Of a stretch of 64,000 nucleotides of DNA, positions 28,060-36,810 are shown one piece after another. The translations under genes and the position numbers were made by a program. Under the pieces are notes generated by a model that saw only the letters and a program-made list of their open reading frames with translations, was not told where the DNA came from and ran no database searches. The stretch comes from Mesorhizobium sp. PAMC28654 (GTDB taxonomy: Bacteria; Pseudomonadota; Alphaproteobacteria; Rhizobiales; Rhizobiaceae), in the NCBI RefSeq assembly GCF_020616515.1, contig NZ_CP085135.1, positions 1,922,001 to 1,986,000 of the forward strand, written 5' to 3'. Position 1 is the first letter of the stretch; every line of letters starts with the position of its first letter.

Positions 28060-28326
28060 TCAGTGCATCGTCATCCATTCGCGGGCTTCGCGCAGCGCGG
28101 CGGCGATCTCGGCCTTCGACATTGCCGACGACAGTTCCGAGCGCAATTCCGCGGCGCGGACGGAGCCCTTGATCGCGGCGATGTTGAACCATTTGTGGGC
28201 GGCGACAACATCGGTCTCGCAGTCGCGGCCGGTCGCATACATCATGCCCAGTTCGAAAAGAATGTCGGCCTGGGCAGTTGCACCCATTGCGCCAAAACCG
28301 GCTTCAAGCATTTCAAAACGTGCCAT
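28060..28326 (-). CDS. Sel1-like repeat small protein
   Basis: The 88-residue product contains one Sel1/TPR-type repeat: ILFELGMMYATGRDCETDVV, then AAHKWFNIAAIKGSVRAAE. A C-terminal helix ends EAREWMTMH. Single-repeat proteins of this kind are conserved in rhizobia, without an assigned function as far as I know. An AGGGGA ribosome-binding site precedes the ATG. It stands alone, with gaps of over 380 bases on both sides. Confidence 0.8.
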   Translation of the reverse strand: MARFEMLEAGFGAMGATAQADILFELGMMYATGRDCETDVVAAHKWFNIAAIKGSVRAAELRSELSSAMSKAEIAAALREAREWMTMH

Positions 28327-28774
28327 TTCAATCCCCTGTTTCTGGCCCTGTCAGGCTCCCGAGAGCGGCTTCCGTCTTGTCTTCCGGGCTGCTCTTCCGA
28401 TGCTTTCGAGAATGCCTTGGAGGCTTGAATCCGTCGTTAAATGGCGTGCTTAATTTGAAGAAAACAAAGCTAAAACAATAAGTAAACATGGAAATTTGTT
28501 AAGGATACAAAGTCAGCAATCGCGGTGGTTTCGGCCAAATTTGACGAAAATTTCTGGGGCGGCGATCAACACTCTGCTAACCACGGAAGACAAAGACACG
28601 ATATCGATCGTTTCATTTTCTGGCCGGCTCGGTCGATTTCGAGCGCCTGAAAATCCTGGCTGGTGCCGCTGCGACACCGCTTTTGTTTTGCCGGGAGCTG
28701 GATTAGCTTACGTTTGCGTAAGCGGCAGACCGGCGGGGAGCACCCAGTCCGCGAAACCCACAGGGAGGACAAAC
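28327..28774. other. gene-free region between Sel1 and DUF2147 genes
   Basis: This 448-base region separates two divergent genes and should carry both promoters. It includes an AT-rich tract (about 28440-28515, with AAAACAAAGCTAAAACAATA) and a perfect 7-bp inverted repeat at 28706-28723. I see no credible gene. Confidence 0.55.
28706..28723. promoter_or_regulatory. inverted-repeat operator candidate upstream of the DUF2147 gene
   Basis: GCTTACG-TTTG-CGTAAGC is a perfect 7-bp inverted repeat 52 bases before the DUF2147 start codon. It resembles the TTACGTTnACGTAA type of site described for MerR-family LiuR regulators of branched-chain amino acid genes; the likeness is from memory and is only suggestive. 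Confidence 0.4.
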
Positions 28775-29116
28775 ATGTTTCGAAAAATGAGCCTGGCCCT
28801 CGCGGCCACGTTGATCATGGCCGGCGCCGCATGGGCCGATCCGATCGAAGGCAACTGGAAGACACAGGCTGGCGATACCGCGGCCATCTCGGGCTCCGGT
28901 TCATTCTCCATCACACTCAAGACGGGCAAATATGCCGGTAAGACCATTGGCTCGCTCAAGCCGGCCGGGGATAACAAATATGCCGGCAACATCACCGACC
29001 CGGCAAACGACAAGACCTATTCCGGCAAGGCGACCCTGTCTGGCGCATCGCTGAAGATGAGCGGCTGCGTGCTGGGCGGGCTGATCTGCAAGAGCCAGAC
29101 CTGGCACAAACTCTGA
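28775..29116 (+). CDS. DUF2147 family secreted protein
   Basis: The 113-residue product has a signal peptide (about 1-22, ending AWA-DP) and the DUF2147 pattern: DPIEGNWKTQAGDTA, YAGNITDPANDKTYSGKATL, KMSGCVLGGLICKSQTWHKL. The two C-terminal cysteines and the W near the end are typical. Members are periplasmic beta-barrel-like proteins without a proven role. I place the start at 28775, after GGGAGGA. It is followed by a strong terminator. Confidence 0.87.
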   Translation: MFRKMSLALAATLIMAGAAWADPIEGNWKTQAGDTAAISGSGSFSITLKTGKYAGKTIGSLKPAGDNKYAGNITDPANDKTYSGKATLSGASLKMSGCVLGGLICKSQTWHKL

Positions 29117-29139
29117 TCGTTCCATCCTAGCGGACTACA

Positions 29140-29162
29140 AACGGGGCCCACGAGGCCCCGTT
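29140..29162 (+). terminator. rho-independent terminator after the DUF2147 gene
   Basis: AACGGGGCC and GGCCCCGTT form a perfect 9-bp stem with a 5-base loop, ending in TTTTCGTTT, 23 bases after the stop codon. Confidence 0.88.
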
Positions 29163-29328
29163 TTCGTTTGGTCGGGAATCTCGGGGCCCGACTGAGCACG
29201 CCAGACGCATCAGCCTTGGCGGATTGCTAAAATTGTCAATGAATTTGAACGGCAGATGAACGCCGGCATCAGAGCCGGTTCAGTCGCGATCGAGCATTCT
29301 CCAGCGTGTTGAAGGAGACACCCAGCCA

Positions 29329-29487
29329 ATGCTCGCCCGCCGCTTCACCATCGTCTGCCTGCTGATGAGCCTTTTCGGAATGTTCTTCGCCATCCTCGTC
29401 GCCGAAGCCGGCCGTCCGACCCGCTCATGGGAAGAGACAGGGTCCAGGACGTGCGGCTTTGCCTGCCCCGATTATCCGAGCCACTGA
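29329..29487 (+). CDS. small membrane or secreted protein (52 aa), hypothetical
   Basis: A 52-codon frame starts at ATG 29329, nine bases after GAAGGAG. It encodes a basic start (MLARRF), a hydrophobic helix of about 18 residues (TIVCLLMSLFGMFFAILV) and a short tail with two cysteines (RTCGFACPDYPSH). The good ribosome-binding site and clean membrane helix make it a credible small protein. Function unknown. Confidence 0.45.
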   Translation: MLARRFTIVCLLMSLFGMFFAILVAEAGRPTRSWEETGSRTCGFACPDYPSH

Positions 29488-29525
29488 AACACAGCGCCAA
29501 GACCTCGAAAGAAAAGCAACAAGCC

Positions 29526-29720
29526 ATGAACCTCACCGCCGCCAACGCACTCAAGACCCTTCGGCTTCTGCCGCGGGCGGCGCTCATCCTGCTGGTGCTT
29601 GCGGCACCTGTCCTTGCCGTACCCGCGATGCGCGCCGATGCCGGCTCGACGATTGATGCACCGGCGATGAGGAAGTCGGGCGTGGGGTTCGTGCTTCTGG
29701 TCAGCCTGCAACGCGGTTAA
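29526..29720 (+). CDS. small hydrophobic protein (64 aa), hypothetical
   Basis: The frame from ATG 29526 encodes 64 residues, with a signal-like hydrophobic stretch (AALILLVLAAPVLAVPAMRA) and a short tail ending SLQRG. The Shine-Dalgarno match is poor (AAAGAAAAGCAA), and it overlaps nothing else. It may be a small exported protein or a chance frame downstream of the 52-residue gene. Confidence 0.3.
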   Translation: MNLTAANALKTLRLLPRAALILLVLAAPVLAVPAMRADAGSTIDAPAMRKSGVGFVLLVSLQRG

Positions 29721-29847
29721 GCGCGCCGCTTCCAGATCGATTCATCAGACGCACTCAAGCTCTTGTCCCAAAAGAAAAAGCGGCGCTTTTGCCGCGCTCG
29801 GCCAACGCACCCCTCCCAACCGTCACTCCAAGTCTCTATATTGAGCC

Positions 29848-31350
29848 ATGGAAAAGCGAATCTATCCCCAAGCTATCGAATCAGTCGTCATGCCGGAGCC
29901 ATTCGGCCGGCAAAGTTTCAACGATGCCGAAAAGGCAGTCGCTGCATTACAGGTCCTTTACGACCGCAACACCAAATTCCTGCGTGACTCGTTTGCGGAG
30001 TTGGCAGCGGGAGGCGACAACAGCAAACGGTATCGGGCTTTCTATCCGGAGATCGGCGTCACCACCAATTCGTTCACCCAGGTCGACTCGCGCCAAGCCT
30101 ATGGCCATATGCCGACGCCCGGGCATTTCTCGACCACCATCACACAGCCCGGACTGTTTGAAAGCTACCTCGTCGAGCAGCTTCGCCTGATCATGCGCAA
30201 TCATGGCGTTGAGGTCACCGTTTCGGAATCGACCACGCCCATTCCGCTGCATTTCGCCTTCCTCGAAGGCACCCATGTCGACGGCGCGGCAGCCGAACGC
30301 ATCAAGCGGCCGATCCGCGACCTGTTCGACGTTCCGGATCTCGACGGCACCGACGACCAGATCGCCAATGGCACATTCGAAGTGGTCTTTGGCGAGTCAA
30401 GGCCGCTGGCACCGTTCACCGCACAGCGTATCGACTATTCTCTGCATCGCCTGTCGCACTATACGGCGACGACGCCGCAGCATTTCCAGAACTTCGTGCT
30501 GTTCACCAATTACCAGTTCTATATCGACGAGTTCGTGGCCAGGGCGCGCGCGCTGATGGCGGAAGGCGGTGGAGGCTATTCCGAGTTCGTCGAACCGGGC
30601 AATGTCATTACGAAGGCAGGCGAAAGCGCGCCCAGTTCAGGCGTGGCGCCACCGCGGCTGCCGCAGATGCCAGCCTACCACCTGAAGAAGCCCAATCATG
30701 GCGGCATCACCATGGTCAATATCGGCGTCGGCCCGTCCAACGCCAAGACGATCACGGACCATATCGCGGTGCTCAGGCCACATGCCTGGGTGATGCTCGG
30801 CCACTGTGCCGGTCTGCGCAATACCCAGGCCCTGGGCGACTACGTGCTGGCGCATGCCTATGTGCGCGAGGATCACGTTCTCGACGACGATCTTCCGGTG
30901 TGGGTGCCGATCCCGCCGCTGGCCGAGATCCAGGTGGCACTGCAGGAAGCCGTTGCCGAAGTCACCGGTCTCTCCGGCTATGACCTGAAGCGCATCATGC
31001 GCACCGGCACCGTCGCCACCATCGACAACCGCAACTGGGAACTGCGCGACCAGCGCGGACCTGTGCAGCGGCTCTCGCAGTCACGGGCAATCGCGCTCGA
31101 TATGGAATCGGCGACGATCGCGGCAAATGGCTTCCGCTTCCGGGTGCCCTATGGGACGCTGCTTTGCGTCTCCGACAAGCCCTTGCACGGTGAGCTCAAA
31201 TTGCCGGGCATGGCGACAGAGTTCTACAAGCGGCAGGTGGCGCAGCATCTCACCATCGGCATCAGGGCGATGGAGAAGCTGTCGGAAATGCCGATGGAGC
31301 GCCTGCATTCACGCAAACTCAGAAGTTTTTCGGAGACGGCATTCCAGTAG
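29848..31350 (+). CDS. amn: AMP nucleosidase
   Basis: Amn splits AMP into adenine and ribose 5-phosphate and so adjusts the adenylate pool. The 500-residue protein has the N-terminal Amn domain (YPEIGVTTNSFTQVDSRQAYG, GHFSTTITQPGLFESYL) and the C-terminal nucleoside-phosphorylase-like domain. The latter shows VNIGVGPSNAKTITDHIAV, LRPHAWVMLGHCAGLRNTQ and the substrate-binding ALDMESATIAANGFRFRVP. Length fits the family. The ATG is preceded by a weak site (ATTGAGCC). Confidence 0.93.
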   Translation: MEKRIYPQAIESVVMPEPFGRQSFNDAEKAVAALQVLYDRNTKFLRDSFAELAAGGDNSKRYRAFYPEIGVTTNSFTQVDSRQAYGHMPTPGHFSTTITQPGLFESYLVEQLRLIMRNHGVEVTVSESTTPIPLHFAFLEGTHVDGAAAERIKRPIRDLFDVPDLDGTDDQIANGTFEVVFGESRPLAPFTAQRIDYSLHRLSHYTATTPQHFQNFVLFTNYQFYIDEFVARARALMAEGGGGYSEFVEPGNVITKAGESAPSSGVAPPRLPQMPAYHLKKPNHGGITMVNIGVGPSNAKTITDHIAVLRPHAWVMLGHCAGLRNTQALGDYVLAHAYVREDHVLDDDLPVWVPIPPLAEIQVALQEAVAEVTGLSGYDLKRIMRTGTVATIDNRNWELRDQRGPVQRLSQSRAIALDMESATIAANGFRFRVPYGTLLCVSDKPLHGELKLPGMATEFYKRQVAQHLTIGIRAMEKLSEMPMERLHSRKLRSFSETAFQ

Positions 31351-31406
31351 GCAGGCGGACATTTCGCCATCTTGATTGGGCCGCAATTCTACCGATAAGC
31401 AAGCCG

Positions 31407-32438
31407 ATGGCACGCATTCGACACATGGCGACTACCGCGACATTCGTCGCCATGTTCGCCCTCTCCGTGCCACTGGTGGCCGGGTTTTTCGGGGCGCTGC
31501 ATCCGGCGCTCGATTCATTCTCCCACTTTCGTGTTCACTTGGCCGTGCTGATGGCGCTTTGCGCGCTGCCATTGCTTGCCACGACATTTCGCGTGCAGGC
31601 GGCGGCCGCCCTGCTCTTCGCCGTGGCTGCCTTTTCGACCACCTCGAACGCACTGCCGCTGCCTCGCCTGTGGCCGGTGCAGGCTGGATTCGAGGCCAAG
31701 AGCGACAACCAGGCTGTTTACCGGCTGCTGCAGATGAACCTGCGGTTCAACAATCCGACGCCCGAAAAAGTGCTGTCGCTGATCGGCCGGACCAACCCTG
31801 ACGTGATAACGCTCGAAGAGGTTTCCGAGATGTGGGAGGATAAATTCTCGCTCATCATCTATCCCTACCGGATCTTCTGTCCGTTCCCCAATGGCGTGTT
31901 CGGGGTTGGCATCGTGTCAAGACGGCCCTTCTCGGCTGACACCGAGCCGCGCTGCTTTGGCCGCGGCGCCATGGCGATCGCAACGGTCGACTTCGGCGGG
32001 ATAGACGTCGACGTCGCCGCCATCCATCTCAGCTGGCCATGGCCGCGCGAGCAGTCCTGGCAGATCGGCGAATTGTCGGAGCCCCTGGCCTCGCTTGGCG
32101 AGACAGCGATCATGGGGGGTGACTGCAACGCGGTGCCATGGAGCGCCGCCGTTCGCCGTATCGCCGATATCGGCGGATTGCACTTGATGCCGTCTGTCGG
32201 GCCGACCTGGCTTTATATCAAGCTGCCGGACGTCCTGCGTTTCGCCGGACTGCCGATCGACCAGGTTTTCAGCAAAGGACACGTGCTGCTTCATTCCGCG
32301 ACAACAATGGAGAACACAGGCTCCGACCACCTTCCAGTGATGGTGGAATTCTCCTTGAGGCCGCAGGAGCAGAAACCGACCGACGAGCACGAGACCGCGA
32401 CCGTCTCCCTGACACCAGTCGGCGGAACGCGACTTTGA
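31407..32438 (+). CDS. endonuclease/exonuclease/phosphatase family protein with N-terminal membrane anchor
   Basis: The 343-residue product begins with about three hydrophobic segments (near 12-30, 43-60 and 63-80). An EEP-fold domain follows: LLQMNLRFNN (107-116), DVITLEEVS with the metal Glu (132-140), AAIHLSWPWP, MGGDCNAVPW and the terminal GSDHLPVMVEF with the catalytic Asp-His. Catalytic residues look intact, so it is probably a phosphodiesterase or nuclease acting at the outer face of the inner membrane. The substrate is unknown. Confidence 0.85.
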   Translation: MARIRHMATTATFVAMFALSVPLVAGFFGALHPALDSFSHFRVHLAVLMALCALPLLATTFRVQAAAALLFAVAAFSTTSNALPLPRLWPVQAGFEAKSDNQAVYRLLQMNLRFNNPTPEKVLSLIGRTNPDVITLEEVSEMWEDKFSLIIYPYRIFCPFPNGVFGVGIVSRRPFSADTEPRCFGRGAMAIATVDFGGIDVDVAAIHLSWPWPREQSWQIGELSEPLASLGETAIMGGDCNAVPWSAAVRRIADIGGLHLMPSVGPTWLYIKLPDVLRFAGLPIDQVFSKGHVLLHSATTMENTGSDHLPVMVEFSLRPQEQKPTDEHETATVSLTPVGGTRL

Positions 32439-32460
32439 CTCGGCGCCATCTCTCTGTTTG

Positions 32461-32506
32461 ACGCAATTCCGGACGAAAACCGTTTCACACTTTTCCTGGA
32501 ATTGCT
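32461..32506. repeat. rhizobial intergenic palindrome (GCAATTCC...GGAATTGC type)
   Basis: The arms are GCAATTCC (32463-32470) and GGAATTGC (32498-32505), with inner GAAAAC/TTTTCC. It lies between convergent genes and overlaps the first base of the DUF922 stop codon. I recall this form as a second widespread palindrome family in rhizobia. Confidence 0.78.
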
Positions 32507-33104
32507 AAGGCGTCTCCAGCGTATCGAGAAGGTACTCGACATGGCCGCCTTCACGATGCTCCCGGGCATCGAAGGCATTCTGCTTGCCTTCGTACTCGTC
32601 ATAGATGGCGTCGATGCGGCGGTTGGCTTCCCGTCGCGTCTTGGAGCATTGCGGATCGTCGGGAACTGTCAGGCCGGTCAACGATTTGTCGGTCGCGGCC
32701 ATCATTTCCCTGGCGATGCGGCCATGCGTCTCCTCATGCGTCGTGACGCCATCGAGAAACAGCTTCCAGTGCTTCTCGAGCACCGGCGGGACGGGGGAAG
32801 CAATACGCGGGTAGACAAAATTCAGGTTAAGCGTGCCATTGGCTTGCTTGATGCGACAGGCGCCCTTGGTCTTGGTGAAGTCGAAGTTCCAGGTCTTGGT
32901 ATAGTTGGTCTGCGCAATGGCACGGGCCATGAAGCCGTGCCTCGGTCCGTTGCGGTCCATTGAGGCAACCAGCGCTTCGCCAGACGTGCCGGTGACATCG
33001 TATGTTCGCGTCACGACGATGACCTTGACGCTGGCCGAAGCCGTGGACGAAAAGCAGCAGGCTACGCCAACCGCCGCCAATAATGTCACGGTCGTCAAAC
33101 GCAT
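32505..33104 (-). CDS. DUF922 family (predicted Zn-dependent protease-like) secreted protein
   Basis: The 199-residue product has a signal peptide (about 1-24) and the metal-binding motif HEETHG at residues 123-128. It also has YDVTGTSGEALVASMDRNGP near the start of the mature part and PRIASPVPPVLEKHWKLFLDG, which match DUF922. The HExxH pattern suggests zinc-protease activity in the periplasm, unproven for the family. I choose ATG 33104 (preceded by AAGGGAAA) because the signal peptide begins there. Confidence 0.84.
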   Translation of the reverse strand: MRLTTVTLLAAVGVACCFSSTASASVKVIVVTRTYDVTGTSGEALVASMDRNGPRHGFMARAIAQTNYTKTWNFDFTKTKGACRIKQANGTLNLNFVYPRIASPVPPVLEKHWKLFLDGVTTHEETHGRIAREMMAATDKSLTGLTVPDDPQCSKTRREANRRIDAIYDEYEGKQNAFDAREHREGGHVEYLLDTLETP

Positions 33105-33209
33105 TTCTGTTTCCCTTGCAACGAAACAAGGAGACCACAAGTACCCACCAGCTTCAACGGTCTTGGGCGACTTCACGCTGTCGTGCGAATGGCCGCCCCG
33201 GCATCCAGC

Positions 33210-34889
33210 TTACATACCCTGATAGACCGGTCCCTCGCCGCCCTGCGGCGGCACCCAGTTGATGTTCTGGTTCGGGTCCTTGATGTCGCACGTCTTGCAG
33301 TGGACGCAATTCTGCGCGTTGATGACGAAGCGCACGTCCTTGGCCGAAGGGTCGGCGGCGCTGTTTCCGTCCTTGTCGACCCATTCGTAGACACCTGCCG
33401 GGCAGTAGCGTGTCGAAGGCCCGGCAAAGACGTCGTGCTCTGAACGCTTCTGCAGCTCCATGTCGCCGACCAGCAGGTGGACCGGTTCGTTTTCCTCGTG
33501 ATTGGTGTTGGACAGGAACACCGAGGACAGGCGGTCGAAGGTCAGAACGCCATCGGGCTTCGGGTAGGCGATTTTCTTGTGCTGGGCGGCAGGTTCGAGC
33601 GCGGCATAGTCGGCCTTGCCATGCTTCAGCGTGCCGAAGGGGGAGACACCGAACAGCGTGTTCAGCCACATGTCGAGCCCGCCGAGGCTGATGCCGATGA
33701 TGGTGCCGAAGCGCGACCACAATGGCTTGACGTTGCGGACCTTCTTCAGGTCCTTGCCGATATCGGTCGCGCGCCAGGCCGCTTCATAAGAGGCCAGTTC
33801 ATCATTGGCGCGCCCGGCGCCGATCGCCTCGGCGACATGTTCCGCGGCCAGCATTCCCGACAGCACCGCATTGTGCGAACCCTTGATGCGCGGCACGTTG
33901 ACGAAGCCCGCCGCACAGCCCATCAGCACGCCGCCGGGGAACGACAGTTTCGGCACCGACTGCCAGCCGCCTTCGGTGATAGCGCGTGCGCCATAACCCA
34001 GCCGCTTGGCGCCTTCGAACGTGCCTGATATCGAAGGGTGGGTCTTGAACCGTTGGAATTCCTCGAACGGCGACAGATAGGGGTTCTTGTAGTTGAGGTG
34101 GAGGACGAAACCGACAGCCACCTGATTGTCTTCGAGATGATAGAGGAAGGAGCCACCGCCGGTCTTCATATCGAGCGGCCAGCCGAAGGAATGCTGCACC
34201 AGTCCGGGCCGATGGTTCTCCGGCTTGACCTGCCAGAGTTCCTTGAGGCCGATGCCGTACTTGCCGGGTTCGCGGCCGTCGGAAAGCTTGTATTTGGCGA
34301 TCAGCTGCTTAGCGAGCGAGCCGCGCGCGCCTTCGCCGATCAGCACATACTTGCCCATCAGCGCCATGCCGGGCGCGAAGCCAGGGCCGTGCGTGCCGTC
34401 CTTCTCGACGCCCATGTCGCCGGTGACGACGCCGGTGACCGCGCCTTCCTCATTGTAGAGCAATCCGGTGGCCGCAAAGCCCGGATAAATCTCGACGCCC
34501 AGTGCCTCGGCCTTGCCGGCCAGCCAGCGGCTGACATTGCCGAGCGAGACGATGTAATTGCCGTGATTGTTCATCAACGGCGGCATCAGGATATTGGGTA
34601 GGCGGAACGAGCCAGCCGGGCCGAGGACGAGGAAATGGTCGGCGGTGACCGGCGTCTTGAAGGGGTGCCCCTCCTCCTCGCGCCAGCCCGGCAGCAGGCG
34701 ATCGATGCCAATGGGATCGACGACGGCGCCAGACAGGATGTGAGCACCGACCTCACCGCCCTTTTCCAAGACGACGACGGAAAGATCGGGATTGACCTGC
34801 TTGAGGCGGATCGCGGCGGCGAGGCCGGCTGGACCGGCGCCGACGATGACCACGTCGAATTCCATGCTTTCGCGTTCGATGTCGCTCAT
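33210..34889 (-). CDS. etfD: electron transfer flavoprotein-ubiquinone oxidoreductase
   Basis: This membrane-associated flavoprotein passes electrons from ETF to ubiquinone. The 559-residue protein starts MSDIERESMEFDVVIVGAGP, with the FAD-binding GAGPAGLAAA. It ends in a 4Fe-4S domain: CPAGVYEW, then NCVHCKTCDIKDPNQNINW. Intermediate segments (HILSGAVVDP, GCAAGFVNVPRIKGSHNA) are typical ETF-QO sequence. It completes the electron path for ivd in this window. A longer frame to 34946 is possible but less likely. Confidence 0.94.
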   Translation of the reverse strand: MSDIERESMEFDVVIVGAGPAGLAAAIRLKQVNPDLSVVVLEKGGEVGAHILSGAVVDPIGIDRLLPGWREEEGHPFKTPVTADHFLVLGPAGSFRLPNILMPPLMNNHGNYIVSLGNVSRWLAGKAEALGVEIYPGFAATGLLYNEEGAVTGVVTGDMGVEKDGTHGPGFAPGMALMGKYVLIGEGARGSLAKQLIAKYKLSDGREPGKYGIGLKELWQVKPENHRPGLVQHSFGWPLDMKTGGGSFLYHLEDNQVAVGFVLHLNYKNPYLSPFEEFQRFKTHPSISGTFEGAKRLGYGARAITEGGWQSVPKLSFPGGVLMGCAAGFVNVPRIKGSHNAVLSGMLAAEHVAEAIGAGRANDELASYEAAWRATDIGKDLKKVRNVKPLWSRFGTIIGISLGGLDMWLNTLFGVSPFGTLKHGKADYAALEPAAQHKKIAYPKPDGVLTFDRLSSVFLSNTNHEENEPVHLLVGDMELQKRSEHDVFAGPSTRYCPAGVYEWVDKDGNSAADPSAKDVRFVINAQNCVHCKTCDIKDPNQNINWVPPQGGEGPVYQGM

Positions 34890-35156
34890 CAACCCCTCCG
34901 CACTGGCTTGTCCCATTCGGGTATCTTGCTGGCTCCTGCGCTGCATAGCGCATCAATTGGCGACAGGAAACCGGCGCATACGTGACAATGCCGATTTCGA
35001 CAAAAAGTCGCGCCTGAGGAACAGCAAGCCCTCCTCCCGATGTTTTTCAATTGTTCGACGGCTTTCCTATCCGTCATACTCAATTCCATGCGCATGCTCG
35101 AGCCAGTTGGCTTTTCATCGACGCACTTTCTTTTCCCAGCCGGCTGGATCTGCCGA

Positions 35157-35732
35157 ATGGCATTTCTGGCGCCTTTGTTGCTGGCTGGGCTTTCAGAATC
35201 CGCGGACGCACAGACAGTCTGGACATCCGGGGCTTATTCGTTCTCCGACGAACTGGGCGGCTTCCATATTACCGGTGTCTCAGGCAGCGGAAGCAAGGAC
35301 GATCCGTTTGTTGTCACCGAAGAGCTGAATTCGGCAACGCCGGTGACCCTCACCATCCGTGCGGTAGAACCGATCCAGCCGTTCGGCACCCCCGGCGAGT
35401 TTGCCACAGGCCTCCTCTATATGCGCATCGACGTGCTCAACAATGGCGGCCAGGGGTGGATCGAGTTCCAGTTCGAATTGCAGGCGATCCTCGGCCAACC
35501 CAGCGTGTTTGGCGACGGGCTGTCCTTCGACCAGGCCAACAAGACGCCAACCAATATCTGGTCCAGCAACTTCGCCGATTACGATCGCGAGATGGAGCCC
35601 TATGATCGTCTGCTGTTCCGGAACGGCAAGATCGACCCGCTGAAGACAGCGGCCTTCGACTTCCTGATCACGGATTACTCGCCCAAGTGGCGGTTCTATC
35701 TGGTGCAGGAACCGCGCATACCGTCGACCTAG
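35157..35732 (+). CDS. secreted protein of unknown function
   Basis: The likely product of 191 residues starts with a short signal peptide (MAFLAPLLLAGLSESADA, cut before Q). It continues with beta-rich sequence: GAYSFSDELGGFHITGVSG, SGSKDDPFVVTEELN, PVTLTIRAVEPIQ and DYSPKWRFYLVQEP. The frame is open from 35040, so an earlier ATG (35040 or 35088) is possible. I do not recognise a named domain, though the protein looks like an exported beta-sandwich. It diverges from etfD and is followed by a palindromic repeat. Confidence 0.7.
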   Translation: MAFLAPLLLAGLSESADAQTVWTSGAYSFSDELGGFHITGVSGSGSKDDPFVVTEELNSATPVTLTIRAVEPIQPFGTPGEFATGLLYMRIDVLNNGGQGWIEFQFELQAILGQPSVFGDGLSFDQANKTPTNIWSSNFADYDREMEPYDRLLFRNGKIDPLKTAAFDFLITDYSPKWRFYLVQEPRIPST

Positions 35733-35740
35733 GAGTCTTA

Positions 35741-35787
35741 TGCATGTCGTCATCCCAAAACCGCCGCGTACTTTTGGGCGACATGCA
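35741..35787. repeat. 47-bp rhizobial palindromic repeat, copy 2
   Basis: The arms TGCATGTCG and CGACATGCA match perfectly, with inner CCCAAAA/TTTTGGG. It is the same element as 4096-4142, about 31.6 kb away. An open frame runs through it into the uracil-DNA glycosylase gene, which can mislead start calling. Confidence 0.85.
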
Positions 35788-35826
35788 CAACTTGCAAATT
35801 ACCGCCGTGCGGACGATTGTGAAAAC

Positions 35827-36717
35827 ATGACTACCGCTTCCCAGAACAATCTGCCGGACCTGCGCGACCTGCTGGCCTTTTACGCCAGCGCCGGCGTTGA
35901 CGACGCGCTCGAAGATGCCCCTGTAAACAGGTTTGCCGAAGCCGCAGCCAGGCAGCAACCACAGGCGAGAGGCGAAGCCGCACCACAGCAGGCAACGGTC
36001 GACGGCGCGACGAAACCGCAGCCTCCCACCTTTACGCGCGGCGGGATCGACGAGCGGCCGAAAGCGCCACCCATTTCCCAGCCCTCCGCCACGGCAACGG
36101 TTCCCGACGAGGCGCAAGCGGCATTGGCGCGGCAGTTGGCGTCGACGGCAACGACGCTGGACGAGCTTCGTCAGAGGATGGCTGAGTTCGACGGTTGCAA
36201 TCTCAAATTCACAGCCAAGAACATGGTGTTCGCCGACGGCAATCCCGACGCCTCAATCATGCTGGTCGGCGAGGCGCCCGGTCGGGACGAGGACATCGAA
36301 GGCCTGCCCTTCGTCGGCCGTTCCGGTCGCCTGCTCGACCGTATGCTTGCCGCGATCGGCCTCGATCGTACGTCTGCATACATCGCCAATGTCATTCCCT
36401 GGCGGCCGCCGGGCAACCGCACGCCAACGCCGCATGAGACCGAGATCTGCCGCCCGTTCATCGAGCGACAGATCGAGCTGGTCAATCCGAAGGTGCTGGT
36501 CAATCTGGGTGGTCCGTCGGCAAAGACATTGCTCAATACGACTGAAGGCATACTGAGGCTGCGCGGCAACTGGCGGGTCCACACCACGGTTGCGGGCACC
36601 GCGATCCCGGCGATGCCAACATTGCATCCGGCCTATCTCCTGAGAACGCCGGCCCACAAGAAACTTGCCTGGCGGGATTTCCTCGAAGTGAAGGCGAAGC
36701 TGCGCGCACTGAGTTGA
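35827..36717 (+). CDS. uracil-DNA glycosylase, family 4-like, with long N-terminal extension
   Basis: The 296-residue protein has a UDG-superfamily domain from about residue 120: GEAPGRDEDIEGLPFVGRSG (148-167, motif 1) and PTLHPAYLLR (264-273, motif 2, His267). Residues 1-110 are rich in Ala, Pro and Gln and probably disordered. Classic family 4 enzymes bind a 4Fe-4S cluster through four cysteines; here only two are present (Cys124 in DGCNLK, Cys208 in EICRPF), so a cluster is unlikely. I place the start at ATG 35827, after the palindromic repeat. Confidence 0.86.
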   Translation: MTTASQNNLPDLRDLLAFYASAGVDDALEDAPVNRFAEAAARQQPQARGEAAPQQATVDGATKPQPPTFTRGGIDERPKAPPISQPSATATVPDEAQAALARQLASTATTLDELRQRMAEFDGCNLKFTAKNMVFADGNPDASIMLVGEAPGRDEDIEGLPFVGRSGRLLDRMLAAIGLDRTSAYIANVIPWRPPGNRTPTPHETEICRPFIERQIELVNPKVLVNLGGPSAKTLLNTTEGILRLRGNWRVHTTVAGTAIPAMPTLHPAYLLRTPAHKKLAWRDFLEVKAKLRALS

Positions 36718-36810
36718 AGGTGGGCGCCATACGACTTGTCATGTAGCCGACGCTTCTCGATGACCTCCCAGGTAATTGAAATGCTTTCGTCGCCGGCCTA
36801 AGCATGCGCC

